Shown piece by piece: positions 42,792-50,882 of a stretch of DNA of 64,000 nt. The first letter of the stretch is position 1; each line of letters begins with the position of its first letter. Position numbers and translations under genes: made by a program. Source of the stretch: Metaruminococcus_A gallistercoris (GTDB taxonomy: Bacteria; Bacillota; Clostridia; Oscillospirales; Ruminococcaceae). Location: positions 1 to 64,000 of the forward strand of contig CAJFNQ010000002.1 of NCBI GenBank assembly GCA_904394975.1, given 5' to 3'. The notes under the pieces are model-generated. The model was not told the origin of the DNA. It searched no databases and saw only the letters and a list, made by a program, of their open reading frames with translations.

Positions 42792-43034
42792 TTACGGATC
42801 TTTCTTTTTCAAAAAAGAAAATTTCTGAGGCACCGGGTCGATCCCGCCCTTGAAAAGCGGATTACAGCGAAGCAATCGTTTTGCCGCGAGATAACCGCCT
42901 TTTAAAACTCCAAAACGCTCAAATGCCTCCAATGCGTACTGCGAACAGGTCGGATAATACCGGCAGCATGGAGGATGCAGTTTGGAAAGATGCTTCTGGT
43001 AAAAGCGGATCAGCCCCGTTATCATTTTTTTCAT
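42792..43034 (-). CDS. yidD: Membrane protein insertion efficiency factor YidD
   Basis: A small membrane-bound helper of YidC. The 80-residue protein has the family signature HPPCCRYYPTCSQYALEAFE and LRCNPLFKGGIDPVP. Its ATG overlaps the rnpA stop by four bases (ATGA), so translation is coupled. Confidence 0.95.
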   Translation of the reverse strand: MKKMITGLIRFYQKHLSKLHPPCCRYYPTCSQYALEAFERFGVLKGGYLAAKRLLRCNPLFKGGIDPVPQKFSFLKKKDP

Positions 43035-43402
43035 TGCTTTTCCTGTTTTTTTTCAGAGGATTTTCTTTTTCCTCCAGAATTCAAAAGTGCCTGCAACTGG
43101 TATTTCATGACCCGAGCGACCTCCTGTGATTTTACTTTAGGAGTTTTTTCCCTGGCAACAAAAACAAGATCGTACCCGGCAGGGACCGAAGAAGAAACTT
43201 CCGCCCACGCCGCGCGGATCACCCGCCTCGCCCGGCTCCGCTGAACCGCATTTCCGACCTTTTTTCCGGTCGTTATACCAACACGGTTTATTCCGCGGTT
43301 GTTTTTCATCAAATACGTTACAAGCAAAGCATGTCCTTTAAACCGGCCTTTATAATAAAGCCGTTTAAATTCTTTATTGAGCTTTAACACAACAATTTTC
43401 AT
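43031..43402 (-). CDS. rnpA: Ribonuclease P protein component
   Basis: Binds the RNase P RNA and the 5' leader of precursor tRNAs. The 123-residue protein has the family core VGITTGKKVGNAVQRSRARR, with the usual RNR motif changed to RSR (QRSRARR). The start at 43402 has AAGGA 7 nt upstream; a longer in-frame start is less likely. It is preceded by rpmH with an intervening hairpin, and overlaps yidD by 4 bp. Confidence 0.95.
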   Translation of the reverse strand: MKIVVLKLNKEFKRLYYKGRFKGHALLVTYLMKNNRGINRVGITTGKKVGNAVQRSRARRVIRAAWAEVSSSVPAGYDLVFVAREKTPKVKSQEVARVMKYQLQALLNSGGKRKSSEKKQEKQ

Positions 43403-43437
43403 GCATACATCCTTAAAACACAAGCAAACGAAAACAA

Positions 43438-43461
43438 AGACCACAAGTTTTCATGTGGTCT
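43438..43461 (-). repeat. Hairpin between rpmH and rnpA
   Basis: AGACCACA/TGTGGTCT with an 8-nt loop, followed on the minus strand by TTGTTTTCG. It may attenuate transcription from rpmH into rnpA; ribosomal protein L34 is needed in large excess over RnpA. Confidence 0.5.
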
Positions 43462-43562
43462 CAAAAAAGCACTGTATGTTTTTTCACACAATGAAAAAAC
43501 CCGCAAAAATACGGGTTGGTACCGGCCCGGAAAACCGGAACGATACCAAGTGACCGGACTTT

Positions 43563-43697
43563 TTAGTAAGACAGTACTTTTCTGCCCTTCGCACGGCGTC
43601 TTGCCAAAACTTTACGGCCGTTTTTGGTTGCCATTCTCTTGCGGAAGCCATGCTCTTTTTTTCTCTGAAGCTTTTTCGGCTGATAGGTTCTTTTCAT
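43563..43697 (-). CDS. rpmH: 50S ribosomal protein L34
   Basis: The 44-residue, very basic L34, read directly from the minus strand: it starts MKRTYQPKKLQRKKEHGFRK and ends GRKVLSY. GAAGG precedes the ATG. It is the first gene of the leftward unit and has a near-consensus promoter. Confidence 0.98.
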   Translation of the reverse strand: MKRTYQPKKLQRKKEHGFRKRMATKNGRKVLARRRAKGRKVLSY

Positions 43698-43719
43698 CCT
43701 TCGTGTTCCCCCTTTCAAA

Positions 43720-43738
43720 CTGTTTTTTATCAAAACAG
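43720..43738 (-). repeat. Leader hairpin of rpmH
   Basis: CTGTTTT/AAAACAG with a 5-nt loop, close to the start codon. The motif ATCAAAACAGCGGTTCA that contains it resembles ATCCAAAACAGCGATTCA in the parA leader. Confidence 0.45.
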
Positions 43739-43833
43739 CGGTTCACTTTGCTCTGGTGACAGTGGGTTTTTGCAAAATGAAACTGTATTTAACATTCGGG
43801 TTTCTAAAAAACAGCAAAACCCTGCAATATAGA

Positions 43834-43862
43834 AGTATATTATCATCTTTTAAAAATGTCAA
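43834..43862 (-). promoter_or_regulatory. Sigma-A promoter of rpmH
   Basis: On the minus strand TTGACA, 17 bp, TATACT, giving a leader of about 130 nt. Confidence 0.85.
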
Positions 43863-44005
43863 GCCATTTCATGCAAAAAACCGTTTTTCGGCCTTGTATG
43901 ACAAATTGAACCCGTTAAAACATGCCGGATGTGACAAAAATTCCCGCTCTTTTCCCCCAATCTTTTATACTATTATAAATATAGGGTCAAAACAGGTGAA
44001 TTTAC

Positions 44006-44034
44006 TTGAAAAAACACCCTGTTTTTGTTATAAT
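44006..44034 (+). promoter_or_regulatory. Sigma-A promoter of dnaA
   Basis: TTGAAA, 17 bp, TATAAT. The transcript would begin near 44041, leaving a leader of about 350 nt before dnaA. The -35 element lies within an inverted repeat CAAAACAGG/CCTGTTTTTG (43988-44026). Confidence 0.82.
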
Positions 44035-44389
44035 AGAAAAGGATAATTTTTAATATAGGATCAGCTTGAAAAGACTTTGACAACAGGCAGTAAAACACCT
44101 CTTTTCGTTTTTATTATCACTGAAATACGGTGTCTCCAAAATTTATCTTAGGTTGTTAACTGATCTTTTATCCGCTGGTTCTTCTTTATGCAGAAAAAGG
44201 ACAGAACGAACAGAAAGGCAGTGAAAACACCCGCTGACGAATTTTTTCGCCCAGGCTGTTTTCTTTTTTTGCACCTGCCTTACCAATCATTAAAACAGAT
44301 TTCAACCGTCTTTCCACCAAAAAACACCATTTTCCTTTTTCTTTTCACAAAAATTTCAACCGTGTAACCCACAGGAGGATTTTTCAACA
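44035..44389. other. Upstream oriC region (incA-like)
   Basis: A non-coding region between the dnaA promoter and dnaA. No perfect TTATCCACA is present. Candidate DnaA-binding 9-mers are TTTCAACCG at 44300-44308 and 44354-44362 and TTTTCAACA at 44381-44389, plus CTTTCCACC at 44310-44318, all in one orientation. The leader sequence also contains the dnaA ribosome site AGGAGG. Confidence 0.6.
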
Positions 44390-45727
44390 ATGGAATCGTT
44401 TATGCAAGTGTTTAATCTTGTGAAAGAGACCTGTCACGAGAGCATTTCGGACGTTGCGTTCAACCTCTGGATCGCTCCGCTCGAACCGGTCAAGTTTGAA
44501 AACGGAACGGCTTACCTTTATATCAAAAGCGAGTTTCAGAAAAATATCATCACCGATAAATACATAAAACTGCTTTCCAACGGTTTCAATCAGGTCCTGG
44601 GGTTTGATGTGCAGATTGAGATCCTGACCGAAGAATCGGAAGAGGTCAAAGAAAAAGCGGTTCCGGTCGAGCTGGATGAAAACACCCAGACCGACGGCAC
44701 CATGCCAAACGGTGATTATGAATACACATTTGATACTTTCATTGTAGGCGCGTCCAACAACTTCGCTGTCGCGGCCTGTAAAGCGGTCGCTTCCCGGCAG
44801 TCGGGCACCTACAACCCTCTGTTTATTTACGGGCCGAGCGGTCTTGGCAAGACCCACCTGCTGATGGCTATCCGGCACGAGATTCAGAAAAACACGCCGG
44901 TCACCAACATTCTCTACGTCAACGGCGAGACCTTCACCAACGAATTTATCACCGCCATTGAGAATGAGACCACCAACCAGTTCCACACCAAATACCGCAA
45001 TGCGGACATCCTTCTGGTGGACGATATCCAGTTCGTTGCCGGCAAGGAGCGCACCCAGGAAGAATTTTTCCACACCTTCAATGAGCTGCACCGCAACGGG
45101 CGGCAGATCGTTCTCGCATCCGACCGTCCTCCGAAAGATATTAAAACACTGGAGGAACGGCTCCGCACCCGGTTTGAAAGCGGCCTGATCACCGACATTA
45201 CCACCCCGGATTTTGAGACCCGTATCGCCATCATCCGGCGGAAAGCGGAACTTTTGGATATTGAGATTCCGGACGAGGTGGCCGAGTTCATCGCCAACCG
45301 GCTCAAAAACAACATCCGTCAGCTGGAAGGCGCGGTCAAGAAGATCAAGGCCTACAAACTGTTGGCGGGCTCCAACCCGTCCATTACCGTGGCGCAGCAT
45401 GTCATCAAAGACATTCTGACCGACACCCAGCCGGTTCCGGTGACCATCAAACGGATCATCAGCGAAGTCGGGCGCACCTACGGCATCGACCCGGACGACA
45501 TTGAAGGGCCGATCCGTTCCAACCCGGTTTCCAACGCGCGTAAGGTGGCAATTTACGTAGTTCGTGAGATCACACAGCTCCCCTTGCAGGAGATCGGCGC
45601 GAAGTTTAACAACCGCGACCATTCCACCATTGTTTACGCCATCAAGGATGTTGAAAAAAATATGAAAAAGGATTCTCATTATAAGGGAATCGTGGAAGAT
45701 ATCATCAAAAATATTCGGGATAACTAA
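44390..45727 (+). CDS. dnaA: Chromosomal replication initiator DnaA
   Basis: Binds and unwinds oriC. The 445-residue protein has domain I (1-80), linker (about 80-110), AAA+ domain with Walker A GPSGLGKTH, Walker B LLVDDIQF and the arginine finger region ERLRTRFESGL, and domain IV. The DNA-reading helix reads FNNRDHSTIVYAIKDVE: the normally conserved GGRDHTTV(x)HA has Asn-Asn for Gly-Gly, Ser412 for Thr and Tyr416 for the His equivalent to E. coli His439. These positions touch DNA bases, so box preference may differ. AGGAGG lies 11 nt before the ATG. Confidence 0.97.
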   Translation: MESFMQVFNLVKETCHESISDVAFNLWIAPLEPVKFENGTAYLYIKSEFQKNIITDKYIKLLSNGFNQVLGFDVQIEILTEESEEVKEKAVPVELDENTQTDGTMPNGDYEYTFDTFIVGASNNFAVAACKAVASRQSGTYNPLFIYGPSGLGKTHLLMAIRHEIQKNTPVTNILYVNGETFTNEFITAIENETTNQFHTKYRNADILLVDDIQFVAGKERTQEEFFHTFNELHRNGRQIVLASDRPPKDIKTLEERLRTRFESGLITDITTPDFETRIAIIRRKAELLDIEIPDEVAEFIANRLKNNIRQLEGAVKKIKAYKLLAGSNPSITVAQHVIKDILTDTQPVPVTIKRIISEVGRTYGIDPDDIEGPIRSNPVSNARKVAIYVVREITQLPLQEIGAKFNNRDHSTIVYAIKDVEKNMKKDSHYKGIVEDIIKNIRDN

Positions 45728-46110
45728 AAAAACGGCTGGTTTTCAACCGCCGTTTAATGACCAAATTCAACCGTTCTATTTTCGTTTCATTTTGATTTTT
45801 TCGTTTTCCACCATTTTTTCAAATATTTTTCCCCATTCAACACCCGGTTTCCAACAAGATCAACACAGGGTGTTCCTTCATCAACAATCCAAACAATTTT
45901 CTGACAGTCTTTTCCAAAAACACGAAAGTCAAAAAATCCAGCAATCATCGACAAAAAACACCTGTTTTAACAATTCAACCGCCTCTATTACTACTACTAA
46001 TTTTTATAAATAAAAAATAAATGATTTTATTTCATTGATATGAATGATAAATAAAAAATAGAACTCAATGATAAAATTTTCTTTTATCAGAAGAAAGGTG
46101 CTCTGATTCT
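45728..46110. other. oriC: Main oriC region between dnaA and dnaN
   Basis: A gene-free, AT-rich interval. It carries six copies of TCAAC in one orientation, including TTTTCAACC (45740-45748), ATTCAACCG (45765-45773 and 45973-45981), ATTCAACAC (45836-45843 area), and near-canonical TTTTCCACC (45804-45812). A TAC/TAT trinucleotide run (45986-46000) and about 100 bp of nearly pure A/T follow. This is the expected layout of a Firmicutes unwinding region. Confidence 0.75.
45986..46000 (+). promoter_or_regulatory. Candidate DnaA-trio (origin unwinding element)
   Basis: Five consecutive trinucleotides TAT-TAC-TAC-TAC-TAA stand directly after a box-like ATTCAACCG and a short GC patch (CCTC), and before the AT-rich stretch. 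This matches the Bacillus box-GC-trio order. Confidence 0.7.
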
Positions 46111-47217
46111 ATGAAATTTACCTGTAACCTGAAAAGTTTGAGTGAAGCGGTCAACAATGTTTCACTTGCCGTTTCCAGCCGGACCAACCTTCAGGCGCTG
46201 GAAGGCATTCTTCTTGACTGCACCGGAGGAACACTTACCCTCACCGGCTACAATCTGGAGCTTGGCATTATCAAATCCATTGAAGTAGCACAGGCACAGG
46301 ATGGAAGAATTATTTTAAACGCGAAAATCTTCGGCGACATCCTCCGCAAAATGCCTTCGGATGAGATCTCGATTGATACCGATGATAAATTTCTTACCAT
46401 TATCCGGGGCGGAGACGCTGAATTTACCATTCTGGGCACTTCAGCGGAAGAGTATCCGGATGTTCCGACCATCAGCGATGAGGACGGCTTCCCCATGCAG
46501 CAGAACGTTCTGCGTAATATGATCTCACAAACGTTGTTTGCTGTTTCGCAGAATGAAAATACCCCGGTGCACACCGGTTCCCTGTTTGACCTGTCAAACG
46601 GTATTTTGAATGTTGTCTCGGTGGACGGATACCGTCTGGCGCTCCGCACCGAACCGGTCAAGGTGGATCAGGACTTCCACTTTGTTGTACCGGGCCGTAC
46701 CCTCAACGAGGTCATCAAGCTGCTCAGCGAAGAGGACGACAAGGAATGTTACATCAAGGTCAGCCGGAAACACATTATCTTTGAGATTTCCGGTTACCAG
46801 ATCATCTCCCGCCTGCTGGAAGGGGAATTTCTGGATTACCGTTCTGCCATCGGCGGGGAAAGCAAAACAAAGATCCGCATTTCGACCCGCGCGTTTTCCG
46901 CGAGTTTGGACCGTGCGTCCATCATCATCACTGACCGGATCAAAAGCCCCATTACGGCGAAGATTGAAGAAGGTCATATCACCATTTCCTGTATGACCTC
47001 TCTCGGCAAGGTGATCGACACCATCCCCGCGGAAATTGAAGGGGACGATCTGACGATTGGCTTTAACAATAAATATATGACCGACGCGCTCAAGGCCACC
47101 GGTACCGATGAGGTGATGATCCAGGCAAATGGGCCGTTTGCGCCCATGCGCATTGTCCCGCTTTCGGGCGATCATTTTACCTTCCTGGTTCTGCCGGTAC
47201 GGCTCAAGACCGAATAA
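46111..47217 (+). CDS. dnaN: DNA polymerase III beta subunit (sliding clamp)
   Basis: Ring-shaped processivity clamp. The 368-residue protein has three topologically similar domains of about 120 residues, beginning MKFTCNLKSLSEAVNNVSLA and ending with the partner-binding PLSGDHFTFLVLPVRL. AAAGGTG lies about 10 nt before the ATG. It directly follows the origin and is followed within 20 bp by yaaA. Confidence 0.97.
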   Translation: MKFTCNLKSLSEAVNNVSLAVSSRTNLQALEGILLDCTGGTLTLTGYNLELGIIKSIEVAQAQDGRIILNAKIFGDILRKMPSDEISIDTDDKFLTIIRGGDAEFTILGTSAEEYPDVPTISDEDGFPMQQNVLRNMISQTLFAVSQNENTPVHTGSLFDLSNGILNVVSVDGYRLALRTEPVKVDQDFHFVVPGRTLNEVIKLLSEEDDKECYIKVSRKHIIFEISGYQIISRLLEGEFLDYRSAIGGESKTKIRISTRAFSASLDRASIIITDRIKSPITAKIEEGHITISCMTSLGKVIDTIPAEIEGDDLTIGFNNKYMTDALKATGTDEVMIQANGPFAPMRIVPLSGDHFTFLVLPVRLKTE

Positions 47218-47235
47218 TACATGAAGGGTGAATCG

Positions 47236-47460
47236 ATGAAACAACAGACGATCCGCATCCATACGGATTTTATCAAGCTGGAACAGCTTTTAAAATTTGC
47301 CAGCGCGGTGGAAAGCGGCGGCATGGCAAAAGAAATCATCCAGAGCGGTCAGGTGCTCGTTGACGGCGAACCCTGTACCATGCGAGGAAAAAAGCTGTAC
47401 CCGGGAAATACGGCGGAATTTAACGGTTGTCTTTACACCGTGGCGCAAGATGAAGATTGA
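47236..47460 (+). CDS. yaaA: S4-domain RNA-binding protein YaaA (RlbA)
   Basis: A small S4 RNA-binding protein always found between dnaN and recF in Firmicutes; linked to ribosome assembly. The 74-residue product carries the S4 core FIKLEQLLKFASAVESGG and IIQSGQVLVDGEP. ATG 47236 is preferred because AAGGGTGA stands just before it; an ATG at 47221 would add five residues. It overlaps recF by 11 bp. Confidence 0.9.
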   Translation: MKQQTIRIHTDFIKLEQLLKFASAVESGGMAKEIIQSGQVLVDGEPCTMRGKKLYPGNTAEFNGCLYTVAQDED

Positions 47461-48562
47461 CCGCCTTGAGGTAAAGCAGTTCCGCAATCTCGCTGAACAG
47501 GTGTTTGAGGCGGAAGAAGGCATCAATGTCATTTTCGGAAAAAACGCACAGGGCAAAACCAATCTCATGGAAGCGCTCTGGCTGTTTACCGGGAATAAAA
47601 GTTTTCGGGGAGCGAAAGAATCCGAAATGATCGCGCTTGGCTGCAAGTCCGCAAGGCTTTCGGTGACCTTCACCGACCGGCAGCGGCAGCAGAAAGCCGA
47701 AATTATGCTGGGCGAACGCAAAAAACACCATTTAAACGGCGTTCCTATGAAAAGCACCTCTGAAATGGCCGGAAAATATTACGCGGTGGTTTTTTCCCCG
47801 TCCGATCTTTCTTTCATCAAAGATGGGCCGGAGCGCCGCCGTCGGTTTTTGGATATGGCCATCAGTCAGCTCAAACCGGTTTACCGGGATTATTTAAACC
47901 AGTATTACCGGATTCTGGCGCAGAAAAACAGCCTGCTCAAAGATCTTTACCGCTCCCCTTCCCTGCGGAGCACGGTGGAGCTGTGGGATTTGCAACTGGC
48001 GAAGATTGGCACCATCCTTTCCGGTTTTCGGATGGATTATTTGAGCAAGCTCAACAGCTTTGCCGTTAAAATATACAACGGGCTTTCTTCCGGAGCGGAA
48101 CAGGTGTTTTACCGGTACCAATCTACGGTTTTTCCCGGGCGGGAAGATATGGGCAGCATCTACAATGATGAGACCATCAACGCTTATTATTCCGCTCTTT
48201 GCGCCGCGCAGGAGGAAGATATCCGCACCGGCTTTACCTCGGTTGGCATCCACCGGGATGATATTGAAGTACTGCTGGACGGTTTGCCCGCCCGTCAGTT
48301 TGGTTCACAGGGGCAGCAGAGGAGCTGTGCGCTCGCTATGAAGTTAGCGGAAAGCAGGCTCATCTACCATGTGACCGGGGAACAGCCGGTCATGCTGTTA
48401 GATGATGTCATGAGTGAGCTGGACGCGGCAAGACAGGATTATATTTTGAATCACCTGGAAAATGGGCAGGTTTTCATGACCTGCTGTGATCTTTCAAATA
48501 CATTGCGTTTAAAAAGCGGTAATATTTACAAAATGGAAAATGGCGTACTGGGAAAGCAATGA
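47450..48562 (+). CDS. recF: DNA replication and repair protein RecF
   Basis: ABC-type ATPase that helps RecA load at single-strand gaps. The 370-residue protein starts MKIDRLEVKQFRNL and has Walker A FGKNAQGKTN (about 29-38), the ABC signature region SQGQQRSCALAMKLAE and Walker B VMLLDDVMSELD. The start at 47450 lies within the end of yaaA and lacks a strong ribosome site, so it is translationally coupled. Confidence 0.95.
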   Translation: MKIDRLEVKQFRNLAEQVFEAEEGINVIFGKNAQGKTNLMEALWLFTGNKSFRGAKESEMIALGCKSARLSVTFTDRQRQQKAEIMLGERKKHHLNGVPMKSTSEMAGKYYAVVFSPSDLSFIKDGPERRRRFLDMAISQLKPVYRDYLNQYYRILAQKNSLLKDLYRSPSLRSTVELWDLQLAKIGTILSGFRMDYLSKLNSFAVKIYNGLSSGAEQVFYRYQSTVFPGREDMGSIYNDETINAYYSALCAAQEEDIRTGFTSVGIHRDDIEVLLDGLPARQFGSQGQQRSCALAMKLAESRLIYHVTGEQPVMLLDDVMSELDAARQDYILNHLENGQVFMTCCDLSNTLRLKSGNIYKMENGVLGKQ

Positions 48563-48587
48563 TCCCATCAGCGGAAAGGAAGGTTTT

Positions 48588-48854
48588 ATGTACCTGCATC
48601 TTGGTCAGGACGTGGTTGTCCGGATGAGTGAGGTCGTTGGCATATTTGATATGGAAAATACCTCAACTTCCCGTTTTACCAAAGAGTTTCTCCGGCAGGC
48701 GACCCATGAAATGGTGGTCGTGACCGTGAGTTACGAAATGCCAAAAAGTTTTGTTCTGTGTGAAAGAGACGGGAAAAAGACCCTTTATATTTCGCAGATA
48801 TCACCGGCAACTTTAAAAAAGCGCGCTTCCCGTTTTTTGGAGGAAGGGGCTTAA
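48588..48854 (+). CDS. remB: Extracellular-matrix regulator RemB (DUF370)
   Basis: A DUF370 protein, homologous to the Bacillus RemA/RemB regulators of matrix genes and found between recF and gyrB in many Firmicutes. The 88-residue protein begins MYLHLGQDVVVRMSEVVGIF and contains the family-typical NTSTSRFTKEFLRQ. AAGGAAGG precedes the ATG at 48588. RemA-type proteins are DNA-binding oligomers; the function in clostridia is not established. Confidence 0.9.
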   Translation: MYLHLGQDVVVRMSEVVGIFDMENTSTSRFTKEFLRQATHEMVVVTVSYEMPKSFVLCERDGKKTLYISQISPATLKKRASRFLEEGA

Positions 48855-48923
48855 ACGCTTTTCTTTTACCATTGATTTTTTTGACACTTTGTTTTTATGC
48901 AAAGGCGATTGGAGGATACAGTT

Positions 48924-50858
48924 TTGGAGAATAAACCGGTTAACAGCAATCAGTACGACGAAAGCCAGATTCAGGTGCTGGAAGGGCTGGAAGCAGTCCG
49001 GAAACGCCCGGGTATGTACATCGGCTCCACCGGGCCGAGAGGCTTGCATCATCTGGTATATGAAATCGTCGACAACGCCATTGACGAGGCCCTTGCCGGG
49101 TACTGCGACGAGATCCGGGTCGAGATTCTGCCGGACGACGTTATCCGCGTGACCGACAACGGGCGTGGTATCCCGACCGGCATCCACCCGAAGGAAGGAA
49201 TTTCCGCGGCGACGGTTGTTTACACCATCCTGCATGCCGGCGGTAAATTCGGCGGCGGCGGATATAAAGTAGCGGGCGGTCTGCACGGCGTTGGCGCATC
49301 GGTCGTTAACGCGCTGAGCGAATGGCTGGAGCTGACGGTTTATGACGGCAGCCAGATTCATTTTCAGCGGTTTGAGCGCGGCCATTATGACGAAGAGATG
49401 AAAGTCATCGGCACGACCGACAAGACCGGTACTTCGGTCATGTTCAAACCGGACTATGAAATATTTGAACAACTGAATTTTGATTATGAGACCCTGCTCA
49501 ATCGTCTGCGGGAACAGGCCTTTTTAAACGCCGGCATCCGCATTGTGCTGGAAGACAAACGCGGCGCCGAACCGGTAGAAGATATCATGCATTATGAAGG
49601 CGGTATCAGCAGCTTTGTGGAGTTCATCCACAAACGCCGCGCGCTGGAACCTTTGCATGAGGATGTGATTCATCTCACAGCGGTTAAAGATGATATGACC
49701 GCGGAGGTCGCATTCCAGTATAATGACAGCTACAACGAACTGATCCTTTCTTTCGCGAATAACATTCATACCACCGAAGGCGGTTTTCACGAGATTGGCT
49801 TTAAAAACGCGATGACCCGTGTGTTCAACGACTACGGCCACCGGTTCAAACTGCTGAAAGATGATGAAAAGCTCAGCGGTGAGGACGTGCGCGAAGGCTT
49901 GACGGCCATCATCAGTGTGAAACTCACCAACTGTGAATTTGAAGGGCAGACCAAAACCAAGCTGGGCAACACCGAAGTGCGCCCGCTGGTGGAAGGAATG
50001 GTCAGCGAAAAGCTGATGACCTACCTGGAGGAAAACCCGTCGGTCGCCCGTTCCATTTTCGAGAAAGCAGTCACCGCGCAGCGTGCCCGTGAAGCGGCCC
50101 GCCGTGCGAGAGAACTCACCCGCCGTAAATCGGCGCTGGAGACCGCTTCCCTCCCCGGCAAGCTGGCTGACTGTCAGGAAAAAGATATTTCTGTTACTGA
50201 GATTTACATTGTAGAGGGTGACTCGGCAGGCGGTTCTGCAAAACAGGGCCGTGACCGCCGGTTCCAGGCGATTTTGCCGCTGTGGGGCAAGATGCTCAAC
50301 GTGGAGAAAGCCCGCATCGACCGGGTCTACGGAAACGATAAGCTCACCCCGGTCATCACGGCGCTCGGCACCGGTATTGGAGAAGAGTTCGACATTAACA
50401 AACTGCGGTACGGTAAGGTCATCATCATGGCGGATGCCGATGTAGACGGAAGCCACATCCGCACCCTTTTGCTCACCTTCTTCTTCCGGTTTATGCGCCC
50501 GCTCATCGAACAGGGGCATATTTACATTGCTCAGCCGCCGCTCTTTAAGCTTTCCCGCAACAAAAACGTGCGGTATGCTTACACCGATGAACAGCGTGAC
50601 CAGCTTTTGCTGGAGCTGAAAAACGGCAATCCGGACGCGAAGGTTGATGTTCAGCGATACAAAGGTCTTGGTGAGATGGACCCGGAACAGCTCTGGGAAA
50701 CCACTATGAGCCCGGAAAACCGCACCATCATCAAGGTGGAGATGGAAGACGCCGTTGCGGCAGATGAAGTGTTCACTACTTTGATGGGCGATAAAGTCCA
50801 GCCGCGTCGCGAATTCATTGAGAAAAACGCGCGGTATGTTGTCAATCTGGATATTTAA
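48924..50858 (+). CDS. gyrB: DNA gyrase subunit B
   Basis: ATPase and TOPRIM subunit of DNA gyrase. The 644-residue protein has the GHKL ATPase (VDNAIDEALAGYCDE; GRGIPTGIHPKEG; GLHGVGASVVNAL), transducer domain and TOPRIM (VEGDSAGGSAKQG; ADADVDGSH). A TTG start at 48924 has GGAGG 8 nt upstream and is preferred over an ATG at 48897. In the quinolone region the text is ILPLWGKMLNVEK, with Trp at the position of E. coli Lys447. Confidence 0.96.
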   Translation: MENKPVNSNQYDESQIQVLEGLEAVRKRPGMYIGSTGPRGLHHLVYEIVDNAIDEALAGYCDEIRVEILPDDVIRVTDNGRGIPTGIHPKEGISAATVVYTILHAGGKFGGGGYKVAGGLHGVGASVVNALSEWLELTVYDGSQIHFQRFERGHYDEEMKVIGTTDKTGTSVMFKPDYEIFEQLNFDYETLLNRLREQAFLNAGIRIVLEDKRGAEPVEDIMHYEGGISSFVEFIHKRRALEPLHEDVIHLTAVKDDMTAEVAFQYNDSYNELILSFANNIHTTEGGFHEIGFKNAMTRVFNDYGHRFKLLKDDEKLSGEDVREGLTAIISVKLTNCEFEGQTKTKLGNTEVRPLVEGMVSEKLMTYLEENPSVARSIFEKAVTAQRAREAARRARELTRRKSALETASLPGKLADCQEKDISVTEIYIVEGDSAGGSAKQGRDRRFQAILPLWGKMLNVEKARIDRVYGNDKLTPVITALGTGIGEEFDINKLRYGKVIIMADADVDGSHIRTLLLTFFFRFMRPLIEQGHIYIAQPPLFKLSRNKNVRYAYTDEQRDQLLLELKNGNPDAKVDVQRYKGLGEMDPEQLWETTMSPENRTIIKVEMEDAVAADEVFTTLMGDKVQPRREFIEKNARYVVNLDI

Positions 50859-50882
50859 CCACACGAAGAATGGAGAAACTGT

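Noticed and set aside
44160..44170. TTATCCGCT as a canonical DnaA box upstream of dnaA
   Set aside because: It matches the first six bases of TTATCCACA but loses the CA end that is most conserved.
46157..46166. Half parS-like TGTTTCAC in dnaN
   Set aside because: The second half (TTGCC) does not match GTGAAACA.
47399..47411. Possible Noc-binding site (ACCCGGGAAAT) in yaaA
   Set aside because: Only one half of the ATTTCCCGGGAAAT palindrome is present.
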